Assembly (NCBI GenBank): GCA_038025085.1
Contig: CM076153.1
Span: forward strand, 19,381,001 to 19,445,000
DNA length: 64,000 nucleotides
Origin: Tetragonia tetragonoides
Lineage: Eukaryota; Streptophyta; Magnoliopsida; Caryophyllales; Aizoaceae
Direction: 5' to 3'
Below the pieces are notes generated by a model. It worked only from the letters and a program-made list of their open reading frames with translations. It had not been told where the DNA came from and did not search any database. This document shows positions 24,052-37,825 of this stretch, one piece after another. Both the position numbers and the translations under genes were made by a program. Position 1 is the stretch's first letter. Every line of letters begins with the position of its first letter.

Positions 24052-25077
24052 TAGGGATGTAAATGGATCGGATTCGGGTCGGGTGAACCATCATCCGCTC
24101 CATCCGCGAAATCCATCGGCTCCATCCATCACCCACGAACCATCCAATCCTAATCCACTCCATCCGTTATCCACGGTTTAAACGGATGGATCGGGTGATA
24201 AACGGTTTAATGATATTTAATTTTAACCAAATGTATTTCATACACAATAATCCTATTTTAATAGATTCGTTCCACCGTCATGCATTCCGCTAGCTTAAAT
24301 AAAGCTCCTTACAAACCAAATATGAAATGAATTGACAAATAAAAGTATTCGATAATAGATATTGATTTGTTGTTTGGGAAGATACAAGCAAACTGCGAAC
24401 TTATCAGCAAAGTCCAATTTATTATTTTCAAAAGCAACACTCTACAACAACTTCAACACAAACCAAATCACACACATTTCGCCACCTACTTTATCATCTA
24501 CTGGCTGCATAACTCAAACAAAAACCAAGTAATTAAGCAGCCTACTTATTCTTCAGTAATTTCCTCCAAAATCAAAACAAGAAATCTCCAAATTCATACT
24601 TGATTGAGAAGATGAGTTCGACTCACAAGGAGTGGAGAAGATGAGTATCCAGCCGACCAGAGAGAGGGTGAAAAAGAGAGATAGGTGTGAGAGCTGAGAG
24701 AGGGGGAAAAACTGGCGATTGGCGGTCGATGAGCGGATGAGGAATTGAGGAGATAGAGAGTGAGTGTGACTGACTGAGAGACAAATACAGAGTTGTTATG
24801 GACGGCTCAGAAAGAGAGAGGAGAGAAGTAGTGTTCATTTGGGATTTTAGGGTTAAATTTTATATTTTCATATTTTTTTCCTTTTTTATTATTAAACGGG
24901 TGATGGATGAGTTTAGCGGATCGGGTTCGCGGGTGGAAAATGATCAACCGAATCCACCCGACCCGTCACCCGCTCCATCCACCATCCGCTTAAGGATCCG
25001 TTTATTCGGGTTTTGATCCATATATTCGGGTTGGATGGTGCGGATATCCGCGGATGCAATATCTATTTACATCCCTA
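24052..25077. mobile_element. hAT-like non-autonomous element with GGATCGGGT arms
   Basis: The ends are TAGGGATGTAAATGGAT and, inverted at the right, TAGGGATGTAAATAGAT (16 of 17 match). The arms consist of degenerate GGAT(C/G)GG(G)T and ATCC-type runs in opposite orientation. Flanks 24044-24051 and 25078-25085 match at only 5 of 8 positions, so the TSD is decayed or disturbed by the adjoining Helitron end. The interior has no transposase. Confidence 0.75.
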
Positions 25078-25084
25078 ATATATA

Positions 25085-25650
25085 CTAGTTACATTCCCGT
25101 GCGATGCACGGTTCGTATGTTGATAACAATGAAAACATTTTCATTGGTACAAACTTGTAAATTTTTTTTTTGCCTATGCCACATCTTGCTCCAAAATTTC
25201 TAATCTATGGACCTTTCCCTTTCTATACTCAAATCAACTTTCTATTTTCTTTCATGTTCAATTCTAGTTGCATGCCCTGTGCGATGCAGATTTTATATAA
25301 ATATTTTTGATTTTATATAAAAAATCAATTTCATGTTATGGATTTATTGCAATTGATGCAGTAACTTATTAGATACATTTCATAATAGATATATAGGTGA
25401 AATGCATTTTCATTAAAAATTATGGCATTATAATAAGCATTAAATTGTACTCGTACTAACAGGATAATACATGCAACTAAAGTATATGATGACATGTCAA
25501 TATTTGCTTACGTGCCAAAGCCTAAGTGTCAATCTAGATCAAGCGTCTAGTAACATTCGTACTAATAGAAGATACATGCACATAAAGTATATGATGACAT
25601 GTCAATATTTGCTTACGTGTCAAAGCCTACGTGTCAATCTATATCATGTG
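25085..25650 (-). mobile_element. Helitron, 3' end at left
   Basis: On the minus strand a CCGTGC-ATC-GCACGG hairpin (25111-25097) is followed by GAATGTAA and CTAG, with a T beyond. A second, weaker terminus of the same form lies at 25264-25290. The right part contains 'acatgtca' and 'acgtgtca' blocks typical of these elements' 5' regions. The right boundary is inferred from the start of the next Helitron. Confidence 0.6.
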
Positions 25651-25663
25651 TCTAGTAACATTC
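25450..25663. repeat. 107-bp direct tandem duplication in Helitron
   Basis: The segment 25450-25556 is repeated at 25557-25663 with about ten differences. Each unit ends in a TCTAGTAACATTC block. The second leads straight into a Helitron hairpin, so the duplication may have copied an element end. Confidence 0.8.
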
Positions 25664-26566
25664 CCGTGCGTTGCACGATTTATTTGAAATATTTGTGTTA
25701 TAATCTGAAAGATATACTATTTAAACAAAAACTCTCTTATGAGGCGGTCTTATGCATGAGGTATTACTTTTTTTCTGGAGGTATCAATTTTTCATGTACG
25801 CTAGTATTGTTTTTTGTCTTGAGGTATTATTTTCCATGTCCGCTAGCATAGCTTTTGTCTGGAGGTATCATTTTTCATGTACGTTACTACGCTAGTATCG
25901 CTTTTTGTCTAGAGGTATTGTTTTTCATACATGAGGCTACCTCACATAAGTTTTTATGCTATTTAAATTGGATGATGAATTTATATGCATATGTATGTTG
26001 TTTCTTTAAATGAAAAATGATAACAAATCATAAGTATTTTTTCTTTCCAATAGAGAGCAGTGTATATACTGTCCAGTGAATTTCTAAATCAACATTGAAG
26101 AAACAAACACAGTTGGGTAGTCGTTAAGTCACTTGAAGGGAGAATATGATGCGAGTGAAACTGAAAAAATAAATAATTAAATAGAAACTGTATAATTATG
26201 TTGTGGGGAAAATAAAGAGAGGGCAAGAGTATCTAAAGAGAAAGGGTGGCTAATTATTTAAGAGAGTGCATGTACATTGTTTGAATACATTTAATCAAAT
26301 TAAAGACTTGCATGTATTTGGATAATCACGTAGAACTATAAAATAATAGTGCATTAATGCCTCTTAATCAATTTATCAAATTCAATGAATGCCCGTGATT
26401 ACTCCACTAAAGATTGGCACGAATTAGAAGCAAAAAGAAGATTATTATATTGTTCGTTCCATGCATGGATATTGAATCATAAGCTTACATGGCAATCTAT
26501 GCTTACTTGTCAATGCCTACTTGTCAATCTAGCAAGTAACAACATCCACTTATATATATATATATA
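25652..26566 (-). mobile_element. Helitron, 3' end at left, abutting the next one
   Basis: The minus-strand terminus has hairpin CGTGC-AAC-GCACG (25677-25665), then GGAATGTTA and CTAG at 25655-25652. The base beyond CTAG is A rather than the usual T, so this end may be a copied rather than an inserted terminus. The right end has 'cttacatggcaatct' and 'cttgtcaat' repeats and a TA tract. Confidence 0.5.
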
Positions 26567-27679
<1,113 letters not shown>

Positions 27680-27839
27680 AAGAGTTCTTAAAAGCCTTGT
27701 CTAGTGGTTATTATTTTTGTGATCATAGTCATACTTTATTTTTAGTATATTTTGAAATGAAAGTACAGAGTACACAGTAAAATTGTCATTCTACAATTAC
27801 CAAGAATATAAGACTATATATTTTCACAACCAATTGCGC

Positions 27840-28400
27840 CTGAAAAGCGTAGTCGTGTTGTCTCGTCAACCTTTTTGTTTCTCAGTTCAGGGACGGAAAT
27901 TTGAAACCCTCCGAGTATGGCTCAGTCAATGATTGCTTAGGGTAGCATACATATTGTTCATTCCCACCCAATGGTGTTTATTCGTTTACAATCACTCACG
28001 CACGTAGTCCGTGATTGCACTGTCTTCTCAAATTTTTCGTTTCTCAAGTGGAGGGATGGGATCTTGGCATCCGTCGAGTGTGTGTTAGTCAATATTTGCT
28101 TATATTAGCATCTCAAACTATTCATTCTCACACAGTGTTATTTTTCACCTACAGTTGGTCACGCACAAAACCCGTGGTCGCGTTGTCTCACTTATCTTTT
28201 CCTTCTCTGAGAATAGAGGTCTCTTGCAGTCATCAATGGCCCACCACGAGTATTCTTCACTGCTAACCATTACCTTTATTTTTGCTTGTTTTCATAGAGA
28301 CAAAATCTTAGCATCCATCAAGCACGTTTCAATCAAGGTTTGCGTATATTTGCTTTCATACTTTACCCTCTCACACGCTGATTGCACATCAACATCCTGC
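27840..28400 (+). repeat. Degenerate tandem repeat, about 163-245 bp period
   Basis: A block with 'cttggcatccgtcgag' followed by 'agtcaatatttgcttatattagca' recurs: anchors lie at about 27925, 28088 and 28333. The matching blocks 'tcattc(c/t)cac(a/c)ca' and 'cacgca(c/a)' keep their order. Three diverged copies are visible. It resembles satellite or LTR-internal repeats. Confidence 0.65.
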
Positions 28401-28439
28401 ATGTGGTTTTCGGAATACTTTTAATTTTTTAGTCAAACT

Positions 28440-30350
28440 CGATAAAAGTGGGTTGTCAGTCTTCTCTGCAAAAGCCCGATGATGAAATGAGTAACTTTAT
28501 ATGTGCATGTATGTTATTACCTTGATAGGTAAATAAGGTATCAAGTATTCCAAACAACTCTTTCATCTTTGCTCCATTCAATAGCCTCACTCAAGAGCTT
28601 TCCAACGATACCTCTTAAGCCTCATTTCGACTCCCGGTCATAACCGAGGGCAAAATCATCTTTTCACATCCTTAAGGGTAAAATCGTCTTTTCACCCCTT
28701 AAGGGTAAAATCAAACTTTTACCTCTGGAAATTACAGCCTCAAAACGGACCAGATTCACAATTCTATCTTGCGAGTTGGTTCCGTAAAGGATATCTTATC
28801 CTTTACGGCAGGCGCTAGCGGCTACGGAGAGGATGTCCAAAGCCGCTAGCGACTACCGCCATAGCCGCTGGCAGCTGTAGAGCTGGCAAACAAGTCGTGT
28901 CATGTCAGGTTCGTGTTCGTGTCAATGATAATCGTGTCAGAAATCTCCCAACACTAACCTGACCCGTTTATTAATCGTGTCGGAAACCTTCAACACTAAC
29001 CCGACCCGCTTAATAATCGTGTTATTCGTGTTGACTCGCTTAACTTTTTAAAACTATTTCTTTTCAAAAATTAAAGAAATGTAACATAAAAACTAATAAA
29101 AAAATAGTAAAGAAATTTTGAAACATCACGTTTAAGCTTTCATTGGTGTACTAGTCAATTGAACTAATGAATATGATAGATTTCAACTTTATTTTTTGAT
29201 ATTATCGGTAGTTAAGTGACTTATTTCTCGACATGTTTGAATAATCGTGTCAGAGCGTGTCAATTTCGTGTTGAAAATCTCAACACTAACCCAACCCGTT
29301 AAACTAAACAGGTTACTCGTGTCGACCCGCTTAAGTTAATAGTGTCGAATATCTCAATACTAACCCGTTTATTTCGTGTCCGGTTCGTGTCGTGTCAGTC
29401 TTTACCGGCTCTAGGCGGCTGTCGCCCGCCAGCTGATGACAAGTAATTTTCTTCTGCATTAAGAGTCTGTGACCTATCTTCTACCCGTGCAACCCTACCT
29501 CGTCCGTCTATAAATACAACCCACGCCCCCTCCATTCATATTGCTCAGTTTGCATCAGACAACTCGTTCACAAGAACCAACCTCTTGTTTTGGAATTTTC
29601 TCTCTATTTCTTATCTCTCTTGAGACCTTGTTTGCTTATAATCTTTGCAAAATACCCTACAGTTTAGGTACGAAACTCCTGAGGGCTCAAATCAACTTTC
29701 TTGCTTTCTTTTTAATTTTCTAATTGTCAAAAATGTAGATATGATGCACATCATGCTCTTTATTGTTTCCTAAATACTATTTGTAAATCTGTAAATATTC
29801 ATGGCCTGTCATTATGCTACTCAACTTGTCAATCAAATGCATGTTCAAATATGGGTAAATAATAAATGTTGTGATGCTTGTGATCAACCAATTAATAGTC
29901 TAATCTAGGCTGTTAATAGGATTTTTGTGGGAATCATGTCATTAACAATTTAATATTTTAAGCAAACTTGAGTTAGTAGAGGTCGTCATTTAAAAGGGCG
30001 AGCTGGTTGCCTAAGACCTTCCCAATTCGCTCCCGAACCCTTATTCTTTGGTACTCATATGTTGTATATGAGCGAGAGACTTACTAAAACATGATTAGTT
30101 CAATTTTTCAGCTACGAGGTAGTCCCTTCGGTTGTCGCTTCCGTTTGTACCTTTCGATAAAGCGCCAGTAGCAGAATTTTTGGCCATTTCATGATTTTCC
30201 TCCAATTCAATGTCTTTTAAAATCTTTTCTAACTCAACGGTTCCTTGAACTTATCTAATCCCCTGATTCAAATACTCAATAACGTACGGTTTCTAAAAGG
30301 AAACGCAGCGCGAGATCGCGACAAGGTCCTTACACAAGCACACTGATTAT
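28440..30350 (+). repeat. Probable LTR of a gypsy-like element
   Basis: A TATA box (CTATAAATA, 29508-29516) is followed by a pyrimidine-rich leader. Further on comes 'gggcgagctggttgcctaagaccttccc', a style seen in U5 regions of large plant gypsy LTRs. No coding region or primer-binding site is visible. The hAT-like element 28878-29413 lies upstream of the TATA box. Boundaries and class are tentative. Confidence 0.35.
28878..29413. mobile_element. hAT-like non-autonomous element with CGTGTC arms
   Basis: The ends are TAGAGCTGGCAAA and, inverted at the right, TAGAGCCGGTAAA. Flanks GGCAGCTG (28870-28877) and GGCGGCTG (29414-29421) match at 7 of 8 positions. Both arms are runs of CGTGTCG/TTCGTGT-type motifs surrounding an AT-rich core with no coding capacity. 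Confidence 0.85.
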
Positions 30351-31379
30351 TTGTTAATTATATACTATTGAATGATGCTCGTACGATGCACGACTTAATT
30401 TCTTTATATTTTTTCATTATTTTCTTTAATTTCTATATGTTTTCATTATTTTATTTGTTAATTTATTCTTCAATATCATATTTTTTTTACGGAATTAATA
30501 TTGGAACTTATATATTTATTTATAAACATATTGTATATGCATCTCAATTTGAAAGACTTTTAGATGCGAATATGATGGTGCAAATTATTAATTTTGGATA
30601 TGTGTCAAAGGTTACATTCGATTTTGAATATTCAACAAAGATCAAATTATAACGCCATTAAAACTCTCGCTGTTTATCAGAGGTCAAACTCTTATTTACA
30701 TCAACTTTGTTCCAAAAAACAAACTTGCTTAAATGGCAATCATATGTGGCGCGCTTGGTTATTTGCACTTTTTACTTATTTCTATTTCCTTAACATATAT
30801 ATAAAAGAGATGATATTCCAATTCAAAGAAGTTTTTTGCTTTGGTCCAAATCAATATGTTCGGACTCCATTTCATAAAAAATAAAATAAATATAGACATA
30901 TTTTCAAAAGTCCTTAATTCACTTGGTTATTGACTACACCTAGGTATGACCAACTAGCCTACACCCATACCCAATATTTTTATTTTTATCTTTTTTTCAA
31001 AATGTAGTCCAATTCATTATTACTAACTCACTACTTTATTGTAATAAACCCACTACTTCATTGTGGGTGTAGTCAAATTGACTACTCAATTGCCCATGAG
31101 GTACATTTGTCTATAGAGCAATTCGGATGAACAAAACCCTCTGTGTTCCAAAGAGATTAATTTCAAATACCCCCCCTCAGTGGTAGCAATGATAGAGACC
31201 CTCTCAAAACCTCGACGAGACGACGGCGATCGAAGCAATAGAGGTCCTTAGTTCTCCTCCCCATATGATTTTCTTTTCAAAAACAATGTAGAAGTATCTA
31301 ATATTTACTAAAGATTGGTGAGTTTTTTTTCCTTCTTGAAAGGTGGAAATCCAAAATTCTAAATTATTTTATAATAAAA
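30351..31379. other. AT-rich non-coding DNA with a degenerate Helitron-like end
   Basis: Near 30364-30393 the motif 'gctcgtacgatgcacgac' resembles a worn Helitron hairpin. No gene is recognised. Frames at 30368-30884 have no known motif. Confidence 0.4.
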
Positions 31380-31413
31380 CTAGTGTTTTGACCCGTACGG
31401 AGCACGCTGCACG
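31380..31413 (-). mobile_element. Helitron-like 3' end, split by a hAT insertion
   Basis: The plus-strand text CTAGTGTTTTGACCCGTACGG has the CTAG plus hairpin layout of the nearby Helitron ends, though the stem is degenerate. The sequence is interrupted at GCTGCACG by the 31414-32051 element and resumes at 32060. The body would extend right, possibly to 41.9 kb. Confidence 0.45.
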
Positions 31414-32051
31414 CAGTGGTGGATCCAGGAATTTTCTTTTGGAGATGCAAAAAAAATTATAACAAGAGACTTTCGAAACCGGATCAAAGCAAATTAGTGA
31501 ATTACTAATTTAATGCTTGTAACTGAATTACGCAATAGATACAGAAAAACTAATACTGAATACACTTCTTGCAAACCACCTGCACAAGCTAGATCCCGCA
31601 TCCATGGATTAATGAAGATCATAGAACTCCTATTAAAATTAATACTTAACTGCTATAGACAAATTAGTACTGAAATACTGAAATGAATAGACCGAGAGAC
31701 GAAAAAAATGTCCAATAAGATGATAGGAGTTACTAGGAGAGGGAAATAGATTAGGTGTGAGAAACCAAATTAAATGTAAAAAGTAGTAATAAATGCTTTT
31801 CTTTTTTTTTTTTTTTTGGAGAGAAATAATGCTTTTCAAGTACTAGGAGTTGAGCGTATCAATGCAATTCTACCTCTCTTATTTTATTTTTCCTATTTTA
31901 TCCTCAGCTTTACACCTTTCTCTCATTTTCTTGGGGACGCAAAAGTAAATGTAGTCTCTCTTTTCCCAAACAACTTGAACTGAAATTAATGATGTTTTGG
32001 GGATTTGGGGCAACAGTTGTAGCCCCAGTGGGCTTTATAGATCCGCCTCTG
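31414..32051. mobile_element. hAT element with CAG termini
   Basis: The ends are CAGTGGTGGATC and, inverted at the right, CAGAGGCGGATC (10 of 12 match). It is flanked by a perfect 8-bp TSD, GCTGCACG, at 31406-31413 and 32052-32059. CA(G)-ended, 8-bp-TSD elements are classic hAT. The 638-bp length and lack of a transposase make it non-autonomous. Confidence 0.9.
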
Positions 32052-32099
32052 GCTGCACGATTATGACTAACCTATTTTTTTATTTTTGAGTAAAAGACG

Positions 32100-35000
32100 G
32101 ATGCATTAAACATTAATAAGAGTAGCGTTACAAAAATCGGAGGCAACTACATCCATAACCGTCTCCGGGCTACCCCCAATCCATACTCGACCCGCAAAGG
32201 AAACCAGGTTCAAGTGGGCAAACTCATGTGCTACCCTATTTCCTTCACGCCTAACATGATGCCACTGAATATTAATAAAAAAAGAAGCTAAATGATAAAT
32301 ATCCTTTTAGACTACACCTATACTAGAAATGGGTTGAGCATTGCTATTTAGTTGTTTCATCAGAGAAAGGCAGTCACTTTCCAACACAAGTTTTGTACTC
32401 CCAGCTTGCAAAGCCATCAGAAGTCCATAGTGGATAGCTTGAGCTTCAGCTAGCTCAACATCTCATACTACAGCAACCTGTTTCACAGCTGAACGTAGCA
32501 CCTCACCTTTATCATCAAGGATAACCGCACCCAAGCTCACGCCTCCTCTTCATAGGAAACCCGCATCAACGTTCACCTTGACCCAACCAGGCTGTGGTAG
32601 CTCCCATTTGTAGTGCTCCTCAGTAGGTACTGCCTTCGTCAACACGCTCCCTTGCGCTTCTCGGTAGCTATTCAGCAAGCTAACAGCTTCGTCCCAGTCT
32701 TGCATAGGTCCGCGTGTGTCTGCTCTATAAATTGCTTCATTCCTCATATTCCAAGCTTCCCAAAAGCAAACGATAATTTTTTCGAACTCATCATTCTCTA
32801 ATGATGTTCTCCAACGTTCTAACCACTCCAAAACATTCGTAAACTTGTCATCTTCCAGTACAAATGACAAACCAGCAGTATCCCAAAGCTTCTCCATCAC
32901 AGGACAGTAACACAAAGCATGTAGTTCTGACTCAACACACCTCCCACAACTCATGCACATATCATCAGCTCCTTCGATCCTCCTTCTGACGTTAACTCGG
33001 GTCGGGAGCGCACCAGCACACGCTCGCCAGGCAAAGCTATGAATCTTGGGAGGTATAGTAGCATGCCAAATCGATCTCCAGGGCTCCTTAGATGGCAAGG
33101 AACTAGACGCAGTATCTTCGCCATTTCGACTCCATCGAGCAAAATGATATCCCGACTTGACTGAGTAATGCCCATCCTTTGTATAATGCCACCTCAACCT
33201 ATCACTCGGCCAATTAAAGCATAAGGGTATACCCAAGATTTCATCAGCTTCGAAAGAGAGAAACAAAGATCGGATTTTAGCTTCGTCCCACCTGGCCTCC
33301 TCCTTAACAATGAGCTCACTAACCTTCATATTCTGGTACTCAATAGCCACAGGGGAGATGACTTTAAAAGAAGGGGGGCGAGACATCCAAGGACAACTCC
33401 ACACCCCAATGCTCTTCCCATCACCTACCACCCATCTGCAACCTTTCTCAAGAATCCATCTCGCACTCAGGATACTTTGCCATACATAGCTCGGCCTATG
33501 ACCAATAGAAGCTTCCATAAAATTAGCCTTTGGAAAATATCTTGCCTTTAATACTCGTGCCATAAGTGACTGGAGGTTATTGAGTATCCGCCATCCTTGT
33601 TTTGCAAGCATAGATTCGTTAAACAATTCCACTTGACGAAATCCCAACCCACCCTCATATTTAGAAACGCTCACTTTTTTCCATGACACCCAGTGTATTT
33701 TCCGCTCACCATCTTTGCTACCCCACCAAAATCTCGCCATTAAACTCTGAATTTGTTTACAAATCCCCTTGGATAGTCTAAACAAGCTCATCAAATAGGT
33801 AGGAATAGCTTGGGCCGCAGCCTTTATAAGAATTTTCCTACCTGCAAAAGACACAACTTGATGTTTCCATCCCTGAAGCTTTTTCCAAACTCGTTCTCTA
33901 AGAGGTGCAAAAATTTGAGCCCTTGATTTCCCGACATGCATTGGCATACCTAGATATTTAGATAATCCCTCAACTTCGTTAACACCCAAATTCACCACTA
34001 TGCAATCTCGACGTTCTTCCTGCACATTGGAGCTAAAGATTACCTCAGACTTGTCCAAGTTTACTTTCTGACCCGAGGAGTTCTCATACACTTGCAAAAC
34101 CCTTCTATAGCTCCAACATCTCTGTCATTTGCTCTACAAAAAATAATACTATCATCTGCAAATAGTAGATGTGAAACTTCAGGTGCTCCACGACAAATCC
34201 GTATCCCTTGCATCTCCTTTCTGCCCACTTCGAGCTCCAGCAAACTCGTAAAAGCCTCTACACACATGATAACAGATAAGGGGACAAGGGATCACCTTGC
34301 CTAAGTCCTCGCTGTGGAATAAAAAAATCCGTAGAGGCACCATTAACAAGCACATACAAAGAGGTAGTGGAAACACACATCATGATCATCCTAACCCATG
34401 TACTACAAAAACCCATCTTCTCCATAAGCTTTTCAAGAAACGACCATTCAACCCTATCGTAAGCTTTACTCATGTCAAGTTTCACCGCCATAACTCCCTT
34501 CTGACCAGAACACACACTACTCATATAGTGAAAAGTTTCAAAAGCAACAAGGGTATTATCTATAATCAACCTCCCCGGTGCAAAGGCACTTTGGGAAGGG
34601 GATATGATTGACGGGAGAACTTCTTTCAACCTATTAGCTAGAACCTTTGAAGCTAACTTATATATGACGTTACACAAACTAATAGGACGAAATTCAGTCA
34701 TTTGAGTGGGTTTATTGACTTTAGGAATTAGAGCTACATTAGTCACATTCACAGGTGAACACTCACAGACATCATTAAGAATAGAGATCACATAATCAGA
34801 AACATCGGTCTCAATAATATGCCAATATTTTTGAAAGAAATTGGCATTCATACCATCGGGACCAGGTGCCTTACTCGGATGCATTTGTTTAAGGGCAAAA
34901 AAAAACCTCACCGGGATCAAAAGGTCTTGTAAGCTCTCTATTCATGTCCTCCGTGATCTTTGGTTGAATACCTGCGAGTGCTGCATCAAAAGAATGAGGG

Positions 35001-36215
35001 TTAGAGGTAGTAAACAAGGTACTAAAGTAATCCATGGCCACCCTAGAGATCACATCCTCTCCCTCCACCATAACCCCATCCTCCCTACGAATACAACTGA
35101 TACAATTCTTCTTGCGCCTTGCACTCGCTCTCATGTGAAATTTTTTTGTATTTTTGTCCCCGTCCTTTAAAAACAAGTGTCGTGACCTTTGACGCCACAT
35201 AATTTCCTCTTTCCATAATAAGTCATCTAATTGCTGGCAGAGGCTGCGTCTTTCCTTTACTACTTCCACTGTAGGAGTAAGGTTATCACATAATAACATT
35301 CTGACTCGAATATCATCGATGGCCTTGCTAATATTACCAAATTCCTCACGACTCCAGTTCACAAGGGCGGCTGAACAACGCTTAGTACAACTCAAAACAT
35401 CAGCTCCAGTACCCAAATCCCCATCTTTTAACCACGCATCACTCACCACCTTCTCAAAGTTCTCAGAAGTGGTCCGTAAATCCTCGAACCGAAAAACCTT
35501 CTTGCGTTTCCTCTTGCTAGCAGTTTGCATATCAACAAGTTTGATGGGGACATGATCAGATTTATCTCTTTGAAGATGCTTAACTGTTAACATAGGAAAA
35601 TCAGTAATCCAATCAAAGTTCGCCACCACGCGATCAAGTCGTTCCCGTACACTACCATGATCCAGTCTCGAATTGGTCCATGTCCAGTCTTGACCTTCAT
35701 ATCCTATGTCCTTGAGTCCGCAAAAGTCCAATGCAATACAGAACTCCTCCATAACAGCTTGTTCACGTGGAGGTCCCCCCTCCTTTTCTTCTTGAAACAA
35801 TATTTGGTTAAAATCTCCAATCACCGCCCATGGCAAATCAGAAGCATGCTTGATCGATCTCAACAACTCCTACGACAAATGCTTTTGAGTTGTTTCTGCC
35901 CACCCATAGAAGCCATGGAGCCTCCATCCGTTAAGCCAAATAGACCCATAACCAATACATCCATATGATGCATCGATATAGCTAGAAGTGACACCTTCAC
36001 CTCTTCTACCCACAACAAAGCAAGTCCCCCCGATCGCCCCGCTGAATCCACAAATAAACCCTTATAGGAACCAAGACTGTCTTTTACATTACTCATCTCT
36101 TGCTCGCTCAACTTCGTCTCCATTATAAAATTCAAAGCAGGCATCTCCTTCCTTAGCAACTTTTTCAATCGCCCAACTGCTCATTGGTTGCCAAGCCACT
36201 GACAGTTGTAGCTCA
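32100..36215 (-). pseudogene. LINE ORF2 remnant: endonuclease, RT, zf-RVT, RNase H
   Basis: The order matches plant L1 ORF2. The APE endonuclease runs from about 36215 (SYNCQWLGNQ, then METKLS) through VIGDFNQIL, DWTWTNSR and SDHVPI. RT follows from about 34930 (SKAPGPDGMNANFFQKYW, FRPISLCNVIYKLASKVLANR, AVKLDMSKAYDRVEW, RGLRQGDPLSPYL), then the catalytic LLFADDSIIF at about 34170. Next come the thumb, the zf-RVT block (CMSCGRCVESELHALCYC, about 32960-32900) and an RNase H domain (32560-32100). Frameshifts near 35870, 34910, 34260 and 34090, and stops in RNase H, inactivate it. Confidence 0.92.
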
Positions 36216-36221
36216 AACAAT

Positions 36222-37534
36222 TTATTGTTGTCGGCGGGGTTGGTGATCTCCAACCTCCGCCGCTGGTCCCTTCGAGCTCTCACGAGCTCCGAAATTGTAA
36301 GTGAGAGAGTTATCTTCTTTGTGCTCTGGTACCTCATCGTACATAGGAGTATCAAATCCACCCTCCAGAAAATTTGACCCTCCATGCAGTCCTTTCCCAT
36401 GCTCCTCATTTCTGGTCCTTTTAACCTTTTGCTCAAACCCCGCAATTCTATTTGCCACTCCCTCCTCTCCATTTACGTACCTCACCATTGCAGAGCTAGC
36501 TCCTTCAACCCCTTCTCCCCCCTCCCCAAGCTCCCTCTCCCCCCTTGTGTTTGTTCCTCCCTTACTTATATTTTGTAACCATCCCTCATTACAGCCCCGC
36601 TCTTCCTCACCTCCAGACTCCCTCCCCTCCCCTTTGTTTGTGGCTCTCTTACTCTCACTATTATGTCCCCCCACACCTGATCCCTGAGAGTTCTCCATAT
36701 CATCAAACCTTAGCTTTTGACGAACCCTACTTGCTGAAATATTCGCTTCCAAATCTGCCACCACTCTCGACTCAACCTCAGCGCTACGCTCGTCCCTGCG
36801 TTTGGCTCTCCGTGGAGATGCTTTCATCCATGTACCATAAGGGAGCTCAGATTCTGGCACATCTTCATCGTACACGAGGTATTGCCTATATACATGTCCT
36901 AGTTTTCCATATGCGAAGCAAAAACTTGAAAGCTTTTCATATCGAAATTCTACCCATTTACTAGTAGTTCCCACCATTAATCTCATACCCCTTCTCAGCG
37001 CCTTAGACAAAGGTAAATCTGCCCTAAAACGCATAAACTTATCCCATCCCGTTGGATCCGAGTTGTCAAAATCAATGTACTTTTCCATTTTCAGAGCCAT
37101 AGATATAATTGTGACTTGTTACGTTTTTCAAAGGGCATGTCATATACCTTAATCCAGAACCTAATTGTATCAAAAGTTATATCAGATGGTTGCTCTCCTC
37201 CTGCAATCTCCTTCAGTAGGATTGGATGCCCGTCAAAATTTCACGGACCCTCCTCCATCACAAAGCACCTGTCACCCATGGAAGCAAACTGGAAGATGAA
37301 CAAATTATTCTCAATTTCCCTGATCACCAACCCCTTTGTTGTTCGCCAAACTATTTTCATAGTGCGCTTCAGAGCCTCGACACTGAAAGCATTTTCAGTA
37401 TACAACTTCCCTACTAAACATAGAGCCATCTTTTCCTTCGTGAGATCATCAGGATTATCCTCGCAGATTAACACATCCTCCTCCTCTTCAGTCAGACTCA
37501 GACCCTTCAATCTCTTCTCTAACTCTTCAGCCAT
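36222..37534 (-). pseudogene. LINE ORF1 remnant, DUF4283 and zinc-knuckle protein
   Basis: The frame starts MAEELEKRLKGLSLTEEEED at 37534, typical of plant LINE ORF1, and continues with the DUF4283 RNA-binding-like region (TKEKMALCLVGKLYTENAFS, TMKIVWRTTKGL). After frame breaks between 37240 and 37110 it resumes (MEKYIDFDNSDPTGWDKFMR) and reaches a CCHC-like site. That site reads CFAYGKLGHVYRQ, so the second cysteine and possibly the last have been lost. The rest is a charged, low-complexity tail. In active elements the protein would coat the LINE RNA. Confidence 0.8.
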
Positions 37535-37825
37535 GGATTACTCTAAAAAACCTAAGTAAAACTACCTAACCCTATAGCAGAAACTCGCAGACCTACAACC
37601 AAGAAAAAGGAACCCACCAATAGAGAAAAACTTACGCCAAAAGAGAAGATGACCACAGGGAAACAATCTTGTGGAGAATAGAAAGAGAATCCTAATAGAA
37701 AACTATAAGCCCGCCGCCATGACAGCCTTGGGAGACAAGAAGCTCTACGGCACAAAACTCTAAGTACCGAGAGGAGGAAAAGTATTGGGTATCTCCCATA
37801 TGTGCAATTAAATATGACTAACCTA

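Larger units (their letters stand above)
32075..37812 (-). mobile_element. Near full-length L1-type LINE with 13-bp TSD
   Basis: A direct repeat TATGACTAACCTA lies at 32062-32074 and 37813-37825. A T-rich run (32075-32089 on the plus strand) marks the poly(A) end, so the element is transcribed leftward and is 5,738 bp long. It has a 5' UTR (about 37535-37812), ORF1 with a DUF4283-like domain, and ORF2 with endonuclease, reverse transcriptase, zf-RVT and RNase H. All reading frames are broken by shifts or stops, so it is inactive. Confidence 0.95.

Noticed and set aside
36301..36964. Plus-strand Pro/Ser-rich open frames
   Set aside because: They are antisense shadows of the low-complexity tail of LINE ORF1.
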